A DNA stretch of 64,000 nucleotides. Origin: Marinobacter sp. F4216 (GTDB taxonomy: Bacteria > Pseudomonadota > Gammaproteobacteria > Pseudomonadales > Oleiphilaceae). The notes below the pieces were generated by a model. The model ran no database searches. It was not told the origin of the DNA and saw only the letters and a program-made list of their open reading frames with translations. Below, one piece after another: positions 58,342-64,000 of this stretch (position 1 is its first letter; the number at the start of each line of letters is the position of its first letter). The DNA is taken from the NCBI RefSeq assembly GCF_019931195.1, contig NZ_JAIOUO010000003.1:310001-374000 (forward strand), given 5' to 3'. The position numbers and the translations under genes are program-made.

Positions 58342-60255
58342 TCAGCGACCGCGTAGGAACAACTTGTCGAGCTCGGACAGGGTGACCAGCGTCCAGGTCG
58401 GACGCCCATGGTTACACTGGCCGCTGCGCTCGGTGGCTTCCATGTCCCGAAGCAGAGAGTTCATTTCAGGAATGGTCAGCTGCCGGTTGGCCCGAACGGA
58501 GCCGTGGCACGCCATGGTGCCGAGCAGCTCATGGGTGACGGCCTCCACTCGATCGCTCTGACCATGCTCGATCAGGTCCGACAACACATCCCGCACCAAC
58601 TGTTCGGTGTCTGCTCCTCGAAGTAGCGCCGGCACCTGCCGAACGGCCAGGGTTTCCGGCCCTATACGCTCAATCTGCAGTCCAAGCTGTTGGAGTTCGC
58701 CTCCATGGGTCTCGACCAACGCGGCCTCCTTCTGGCTGACCGCCAGAGATACCGGCACCAGCAAAGGCTGACTCTTGAGATCCTGGTCCGCAAGCGCCCG
58801 CTTCATCCGCTCGTAGGTAATCCGCTCATGGGCAGCGTGCATATCCACCACAATAAGGCCGGCCTTGCCTTGAGCTAGAATGTAGATGCCGTGCAACTGG
58901 GCAATCGCGTAACCCAGCGGAGGCTCCTCGTCGCTGTCGGCGGGGGGCGTCGGACTTGCAACAGACAGATCGGCGATGGCGGCTGACGATTGTCCATTGG
59001 TAACGCCACCGCCAGTATTCAGCGAACTGTAGAACGCCATCTGATCGCTGGCGCGCCATTCCTGCTGGGGCTGGGAGGCCTGGTAGCCGCCGTAACCGGA
59101 AGCGCCCGGCGACGACGGCGAAGGAACCGCCGGCTGCGCAGGCTGCCCCCAGCTTGTTGCTGCGGACGTTGTGGCCTCTGCCCCTGTACCGGGCATTGCT
59201 CCCCCTTCCCGAACCACCGACTGCGCAACCGCGCCACGGAAGTGATCATCGGGCCGAACATCCGCGAGCGCCTTGTGCAGTGTCCGGAAAATGAAATCGT
59301 GGACCAGGCGACCATCCCGGAAGCGAACTTCATGCTTGGTTGGGTGCACGTTGACGTCGACCGTGGCAGGGTCCAGTTCCAGGTACAGGACAAACGCCGG
59401 ATGCCGGTTATTGTACAGAACGTCGCGATACGCCTGGCGGACCGCGTGGGCCACCAGTCGATCACGGATCACCCTGCCGTTCACGAAAAAGTACTGCAGA
59501 TCCGCCTGACTGCGGGAAAAGGTGGGCAATGCCACCCAGCCCCACAGGCGCAGCCCGGTCGCTTCGGCATCGATGACCACCGCGTTATCAATAAACTGCT
59601 GGCCGCAAAGGGATCCGATCCGGCGCTCTTTATCCAGCGGGGTCTCCGCGGGCCGCAGGCTTTGAACCACCCGCTGGTTATGGCGCAGGGTGAATCCGGC
59701 ATCAAAACGGCTCAGGGCCTGGCGCCGGACACACTCTTCGATATGATTGAATTCAGTTTTCTCTGTGCGCAGAAACTTGCGGCGCGCCGGGGTATTGAAG
59801 AACAGATCCCGAACTTCCACGGTCGTACCGACCGGATGCGCAGCCGGTGATATGTGGGCGTCCATGTCCCGGCCTTCCACTTCCACCCTTGACGCCGCTT
59901 CCTGTTCTTCCGTGCGGGATGTCAGGGTGAGACGGGACACCGAGCTGATACTCGCCAGGGCCTCACCGCGAAAACCCAGGGACGCAACGGACTCGAGGTC
60001 ATCAAGACTGGTAATCTTGCTGGTGGCGTGGCGGCTCAACGCCAGAGGCAGGTCGGATTCGCTGATACCGCTACCGTCATCCCGGATCCGGATCAGCTTG
60101 ACGCCGCCCTGCTCTATTTCAACATCGACTCTGCCGGCACCGGCGTCCAGCGAATTTTCGACAAGCTCTTTGACAACCGATGCGGGACGCTCCACCACCT
60201 CGCCCGCGGCAATCTGGTTGGCGAGCCGCGGCGAGAGCAACTGAATGTGGGGCAT
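58342..60255 (-). CDS. mutL: DNA mismatch repair protein MutL (with endonuclease-type motif)
   Basis: A GHKL ATPase that couples MutS recognition to strand removal. 637 residues. The N-terminal ATPase shows [20 protein letters not shown] and [11 protein letters not shown]; a Pro/Ser/Gln-rich linker follows (about 345-430), then the C-terminal dimerisation domain. That domain contains D471-M-H-A-A-H-E477-R-I-T-Y-E482, which fits the metal-binding endonuclease motif DQHA(X)2E(X)4E with Q changed to M. E. coli MutL lacks this motif and relies on MutH. Intrinsic nicking activity is therefore expected here. Confidence 0.96.
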   Translation of the reverse strand: MPHIQLLSPRLANQIAAGEVVERPASVVKELVENSLDAGAGRVDVEIEQGGVKLIRIRDDGSGISESDLPLALSRHATSKITSLDDLESVASLGFRGEALASISSVSRLTLTSRTEEQEAASRVEVEGRDMDAHISPAAHPVGTTVEVRDLFFNTPARRKFLRTEKTEFNHIEECVRRQALSRFDAGFTLRHNQRVVQSLRPAETPLDKERRIGSLCGQQFIDNAVVIDAEATGLRLWGWVALPTFSRSQADLQYFFVNGRVIRDRLVAHAVRQAYRDVLYNNRHPAFVLYLELDPATVDVNVHPTKHEVRFRDGRLVHDFIFRTLHKALADVRPDDHFRGAVAQSVVREGGAMPGTGAEATTSAATSWGQPAQPAVPSPSSPGASGYGGYQASQPQQEWRASDQMAFYSSLNTGGGVTNGQSSAAIADLSVASPTPPADSDEEPPLGYAIAQLHGIYILAQGKAGLIVVDMHAAHERITYERMKRALADQDLKSQPLLVPVSLAVSQKEAALVETHGGELQQLGLQIERIGPETLAVRQVPALLRGADTEQLVRDVLSDLIEHGQSDRVEAVTHELLGTMACHGSVRANRQLTIPEMNSLLRDMEATERSGQCNHGRPTWTLVTLSELDKLFLRGR

Positions 60256-60275
60256 GTTCTGGAAAAACCTCTTAC

Positions 60276-61622
60276 TCAGGAAGCGGGTATACGAATGGTT
60301 TGCCCTACCATAACACGGTCGTCTGTCAGGCCGTTAAACTGCATCAGCTCGCTGACCGTGGTCTGGTTTTCCCTGGCTACGCCGGACAAAGTGTCGCCGG
60401 CCTTGATCTGGTAATGACTGACGGCCGAACTGCCCCTTTGTTTCTGCCACGCCAGCATGGTTCCCGGCGGCGGTGTTTTCTGGAAGTAGTCTTCAATGCC
60501 TTGCATGATCGCTGATGCCAATCGGTCACGATACCACTGGCTGTTCAGATTTTTCTCTTCCTCGGGGTTGGAAATGAAGCCAGCCTCCACAAGGATCGAA
60601 GGGATATCCGGAGACTTGAGCACCACGAAGGACGCCTGTTCTACCCGTGGTTTATGCAGCTTGGCCACGCGGCCCAGGTTACCCAGCACCGAGCTGCCCA
60701 CACCGAGGCTGGCGTTGATACTGGCGGTCATCGACAAGTCCAGTAGCACGCCGGCCAGCATGTCATCCCGACCGTCCAGGGAGACTCCGCCTGTCAGGTC
60801 AGAGCGGTTCTCGCTCTGAGCCAGCCAGCGTGCGGTTTCACTGGTTGCACCGCGCTGGGACAGGGCAAATACCGACGCCCCCTTTGGCTGAGGAGTGCGG
60901 AAGGCATCAGCGTGCACCGACACGAACAGGTCGGCGTTGTACTTGCGCGCCAGCAGCGTCCGGTTTCGCAGGCCTATGTAATAGTCACCGGTACGGGTCA
61001 ACTTGGCAGTGTAACCCGGCCGCTTATCAATCAGGGCCGCCAGGGTTTTTGCCATTTGCAGAACAACGTTTTTCTCGCGGGTCCCCTTCGGGCCAATAGC
61101 GCCCGGATCTTCACCGCCGTGCCCTGCATCAATTACAACAACAATATCGCGCTGGCCTCCAACGCTCTGTGTCACGGTCGGTTTGGCGGTTTTTTCAAAC
61201 CTCCGGCCATTCTCGTCGATCAGGTCGACCACAAGCCGGTGGCCATACTGGCCGTTTGGCTCCAGCTGGAAGCTGCGGGGCTTGATGTCGCTTTTCAGGT
61301 CCAGCACTACCCGGAGGTCGCTACCGTTTCGGGGCGCACTCCGAATACGCTTGATAGGGCTGCCGGCCAGGTCCAGTGCTTCAAAGTCCGCGCCGAGCTC
61401 GGCATTTTTGAGATCAATAACCAGTCGCGAGGGGTTCTGGAGAGAAAAAATATTGTGGGCAACCTTGCCCGCCGTATCCAGCACGAGCCGGGTGTGGTCG
61501 GGTGCCGGCCAAAGGCGGACATCGTCCACGCGAGAGCCGGCATGCGCCAGAAAAGACACACTCAGCAGGAGTGCCGATACAGCGCCAAAAAGCGCTCTCG
61601 GGATTAATTTTTCCATACTCAT
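60276..61622 (-). CDS. amiB: N-acetylmuramoyl-L-alanine amidase with AMIN and LysM domains (AmiB/AmiC-type)
   Basis: A periplasmic amidase that splits septal peptidoglycan during daughter-cell separation. 448 residues from the ATG at 61622 (61616 is an alternative), starting with a signal peptide ending near AHA. The AMIN domain (about residues 30-140) precedes the Amidase_3 catalytic domain, with zinc ligands in [14 protein letters not shown] and later VSVHADAF, and the catalytic Glu in [12 protein letters not shown]-terminal LysM (about 400-447) binds glycan. It is probably regulated by EnvC/NlpD-type activators. The tsaE-amidase-mutL order is conserved. Confidence 0.94.
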   Translation of the reverse strand: MSMEKLIPRALFGAVSALLLSVSFLAHAGSRVDDVRLWPAPDHTRLVLDTAGKVAHNIFSLQNPSRLVIDLKNAELGADFEALDLAGSPIKRIRSAPRNGSDLRVVLDLKSDIKPRSFQLEPNGQYGHRLVVDLIDENGRRFEKTAKPTVTQSVGGQRDIVVVIDAGHGGEDPGAIGPKGTREKNVVLQMAKTLAALIDKRPGYTAKLTRTGDYYIGLRNRTLLARKYNADLFVSVHADAFRTPQPKGASVFALSQRGATSETARWLAQSENRSDLTGGVSLDGRDDMLAGVLLDLSMTASINASLGVGSSVLGNLGRVAKLHKPRVEQASFVVLKSPDIPSILVEAGFISNPEEEKNLNSQWYRDRLASAIMQGIEDYFQKTPPPGTMLAWQKQRGSSAVSHYQIKAGDTLSGVARENQTTVSELMQFNGLTDDRVMVGQTIRIPAS

Positions 61623-61658
61623 ACTGCTTTCCCGCCCAACCAGGCAATTGCGCAATCG

Positions 61659-62156
61659 TTAACTATTGCCGACCAGTTCCAGCCGGTTCAGAAGGTCCGC
61701 CCCGTCTTCTGTTCCTGCCCGTAGAACAACGGAACGGCCGTCGCCCTCACGTTCGAAGTGGATCTCGATGTCAGGTTCGGGCAGCAGGCCCTCGCCTCGC
61801 TCAGGCCACTCAATAAGGCACACATTGCCGCCTGAGAAATAGTCCCGGATCCCCATGTATTCCAGTTCTTCAGGATCACCAAGACGGTACAAATCAAAGT
61901 GATACGCCGGTACCGTGAGGTCTTCGTAGGGCTCCACCAGGGTGTAGGTCGGACTTTTCACCGCGCCCTTGTGCCCCAGCCCACGCATGATACCCCGGCT
62001 CATGGTGGTTTTGCCCATACCGAGATCACCGTCCAGAAACAGAGTAAAGCCCCGCTCGGATGCTATCACATGTCGGGCAACTTCCTGCCCAAGCGCTTCG
62101 GTTTCTGCCTCATTCTGCAAAAAAAAACGGCGTTCATTGCCGAAAACTGCCATCAA
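61659..62156 (-). CDS. tsaE: tRNA threonylcarbamoyladenosine biosynthesis ATPase TsaE
   Basis: The P-loop ATPase of the t6A37 synthesis complex TsaB-TsaD-TsaE. 165 residues, with Walker A GDLGMGKTT and the YHFDLYRLGDPEELEYMG and CLIEWPERG motifs. The ATG overlaps the nnr stop by 4 nt, so the two are translationally coupled. The amidase follows after 36 nt. Confidence 0.95.
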   Translation of the reverse strand: MMAVFGNERRFFLQNEAETEALGQEVARHVIASERGFTLFLDGDLGMGKTTMSRGIMRGLGHKGAVKSPTYTLVEPYEDLTVPAYHFDLYRLGDPEELEYMGIRDYFSGGNVCLIEWPERGEGLLPEPDIEIHFEREGDGRSVVLRAGTEDGADLLNRLELVGNS

Positions 62157-63709
62157 TCCTCCCGACTACGGTTCGGCAAGCCCTCCGCTTCACGAAATAT
62201 GAGCGGCAAGGCGTCAATCACATCACAGGGAATCAATCCCATGTAACCCTTATGTACAGAGGCCCGGTCAGCGGCCGCAAGGTGCACTGAGGCACCCAGT
62301 CCCGTTGCCCGCCGAACATCCTGCAATTGGCCGTAGAGCGCCCCTATAATGCCTGACAGGACATCGCCCATGCCACCGGTCGCCAGGCCCGGATTGCTGC
62401 CACTGACAATATCAGTCACTCCGTCGGCGGAGGCAACGACCGTGCCGGCACCTTTCAGCAGTACGGTACCGCCGAATTTTTTCTGCAGTGCCCTGGCCGC
62501 AGCAAGGCGGTCAGACTCCACCTCGGGCACCGTACATTCGAGCAGCCGCGCAGCCTCGCCCGGGTGAGGAGTCAGGACGTGATTGTCCGCCTGTATCGGA
62601 ACCCGGGAGGACATCAGGTTCAGGGCATCCGCATCCAGCACCCTCGGTTTATCGCTGGTCACGACCTGATCCAGCATTTGCTGCCCCCAGAAATTAGTAC
62701 CTATGCCGGGCCCACAAACAACGACCGACGCAGCCTCTAACAGCGGCGGCAACTCCGATCCGTGAATAACCCCCTGGACCATGACCGACGGGCAACGCGC
62801 CAGCGCAGCAGGAACATGCTCCGGTCGAGTTGCCAGTGAAACCAGCCCCGCGCCCGCCCGGCTGGCAGCCTCAGCGGCCAGCAATCCTGCCCCACCGAAG
62901 CCACGATCTCCGGCAACAATCAAGACATGACCAAAGCGCCCCTTGTGGGCATTGGCCTTACGGGCAGGGAGCCATGGCATGGTGCCCGGCCAGTCAATCC
63001 GGTTTGCCAACGGAATTTCACTGCAACCCTCGACAGCCTCTTCCGTATCCAGGGGATCGAACACCACCTGCCCACAACTGGCCGCCCCCTGTCCGGTGAA
63101 AAGTCCAAGCTTCAGGCCAATGAACGTGACGGTCATATCCGCCTGGATAACATCGCCAGCCGCCGCCCCGGTTGTCGCATTCAACCCAGAGGGCAGATCA
63201 ATGGCCAGCACAGGGGCATTGCAGGCATTGGAACGTGCAATCATTCCGGAGAAAGGCTCGCGGGGCGCACCGGATACCCCGGTTCCGAGCATGGCATCCA
63301 CCAACAGGCCGGCCTCCGAAAACAGACTGGCCAGGTGATCCTCGCCAATGTCATCGAGCTGCTGCACCTGCACACCATCGGCTGCCGCCTTCTGATACGC
63401 CCTTAGGGCATCGCCCGCCAGCTTGTCGGTCGGCGCAACGGCAAGGCAATTAACGGTCATGCCATGACGCACCGCATTGGCCGCCACCAGATAACCATCA
63501 CCGCCGTTATTGCCAGCACCGCACAGCACCAAAACTTTACCTGCGTAGGGCCAGCGCGACACCAGCCGCCGGAACGCGCCGTGGGCCGCACGCTGCATCA
63601 GATCGAAGCCGTTTACACCCTGTTCGTCAATGAGATAACGATCTATTTCTCGGACGCCTTCGGCGGAATACAGTGTGTCTGGTAGACTGCTCGTGGCGAA
63701 GGGCGGCAT
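62153..63709 (-). CDS. nnr: Bifunctional NAD(P)H-hydrate epimerase/dehydratase Nnr
   Basis: Repairs hydrated NADH and NADPH. The N-terminal NnrE epimerase domain (about residues 1-215, with LCGAGNNGGDGYL) interconverts the R and S forms, and the C-terminal NnrD ADP-dependent dehydratase (about 230-510) contains the ATP/ADP-binding GLATGGMGDVLSGIIGAL. The ATG at 63709 gives 518 residues; the frame remains open to 63898, but that part is not family-like and overlaps the divergent queG start. Fused NnrE-NnrD is normal for gammaproteobacteria (YjeF). Confidence 0.95.
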   Translation of the reverse strand: MPPFATSSLPDTLYSAEGVREIDRYLIDEQGVNGFDLMQRAAHGAFRRLVSRWPYAGKVLVLCGAGNNGGDGYLVAANAVRHGMTVNCLAVAPTDKLAGDALRAYQKAAADGVQVQQLDDIGEDHLASLFSEAGLLVDAMLGTGVSGAPREPFSGMIARSNACNAPVLAIDLPSGLNATTGAAAGDVIQADMTVTFIGLKLGLFTGQGAASCGQVVFDPLDTEEAVEGCSEIPLANRIDWPGTMPWLPARKANAHKGRFGHVLIVAGDRGFGGAGLLAAEAASRAGAGLVSLATRPEHVPAALARCPSVMVQGVIHGSELPPLLEAASVVVCGPGIGTNFWGQQMLDQVVTSDKPRVLDADALNLMSSRVPIQADNHVLTPHPGEAARLLECTVPEVESDRLAAARALQKKFGGTVLLKGAGTVVASADGVTDIVSGSNPGLATGGMGDVLSGIIGALYGQLQDVRRATGLGASVHLAAADRASVHKGYMGLIPCDVIDALPLIFREAEGLPNRSRED

Positions 63710-63846
63710 AAGGCTCGGATCCCGTTGCAGAAAGCGGATGAAGAAAAAAAGCCAGCTATCTGGAAAGGATAGCAAAACCACCCTAAAGGTCGAAATTGAA
63801 TCAGATTCACAACAAACCCCATGCGTTACAGTGAGTTGCCCTTGCC

Positions 63847-64000
63847 ATGACAGGCACCACCAGCACCACACCGCCCCTGACCGATTCAGGCGACACACTC
63901 GCCGACGTGGCCCGACGCATTCCTGAGTGGGCGCGGGAGCTTGGCTTTTCCAGCGCCGGAATCACCACCCCGGATACGGGCGAGCACGCAGCCCACCTGC
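63847..64000 (+). CDS. queG: Epoxyqueuosine reductase QueG (3' end cut off)
   Basis: Only the first 51 codons are inside the window. The segment LADVARRIPEWARELGFSSAG-like sequence (split around residues 18-38) and the following ITTPDTGEHAAHL match the QueG/YjeS N-terminus, a cobalamin-dependent iron-sulfur enzyme that makes queuosine from epoxyqueuosine in tRNA. The divergent placement against nnr (yjeF) is conserved in gammaproteobacteria and supports the call. The start ATG at 63847 has only a weak ribosome site. Confidence 0.85.
   Translation, partial: MTGTTSTTPPLTDSGDTLADVARRIPEWARELGFSSAGITTPDTGEHAAHL

Overview
The window is a dense stretch of chromosomal housekeeping genes from a Gram-negative gammaproteobacterium. 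Gene content, gene order and protein style point to Marinobacter or a close marine relative (inference; no database search was possible). Supporting signs are the rpoN-hpf-ptsN-rapZ-ptsO cluster, mreBCD-maf-rng-yhdP, gatCAB, a biotin operon under BirA-like sites, lptE-holA behind leuS, and the classic queG/nnr-tsaE-ami-mutL-miaA-hfq-hflX-hflK-hflC-hisZ-purA order. There are no rRNA or tRNA genes, no insertion sequences, no CRISPR array, no prophage genes and no island with foreign character.

Layout. 1-3.65 kb: the 3' part of rpoN, then hpf with its own terminator, then the nitrogen-PTS genes ptsN-rapZ-ptsO. 3.7-5.7 kb: mgtE and darP. 5.7-14.9 kb (minus strand): mreB-mreC-mreD-maf-rng-yhdP-nitrilase, a cell-shape and envelope operon. 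15.1-18.4 kb: gatCAB, convergent with rimO. 20-23.3 kb: a PilZ protein and cysDN. 23.3-25.2 kb: ndpA and trmH, convergent around a long imperfect palindrome. 25.4-30.7 kb: miaB-ybeZ-ybeY-corC-lnt. 30.7-35.6 kb: ybeL (minus), leuS, lptE, holA. 35.7-36.8 kb: a small coiled-coil protein and an endonuclease-I-like secreted protein. 36.8-40.6 kb: two paralogous acyl-CoA dehydrogenases, each transcribed leftward towards a terminator. 41.1-45 kb: bioBFCD on the minus strand. 45-50.7 kb: comF, an FAD oxidoreductase, a small membrane protein, srkA, another small membrane protein, cmoA and cmoB. 50.7-63.7 kb: purA, hisZ, hflC, hflK, hflX, hfq, miaA, mutL, an AMIN/LysM amidase, tsaE and nnr, all on the minus strand. 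The window ends with the 5' end of divergent queG.

Functional threads. Translation quality is heavily represented: GatCAB, LeuS, RimO, MiaB, MiaA, TrmH, CmoA/B, TsaE, QueG, HPF, DarP, YbeY, HflX. Envelope biogenesis is the second theme: MreBCD, YhdP, Lnt, LptE, amidase, HflKC.

I did not find a convincing undescribed multi-gene system. The best leads are local: a CysN whose C-terminus looks like an APS kinase remnant that has lost its P-loop; an endonuclease-I homologue lacking the catalytic Glu-His pair; mreC apparently starting at ATT; a bio promoter bracketed by two BirA-like operators with no bioH in the operon; a PsrA-like operator over the -10 element of an acyl-CoA dehydrogenase promoter; and a MutL carrying a near-complete endonuclease motif.
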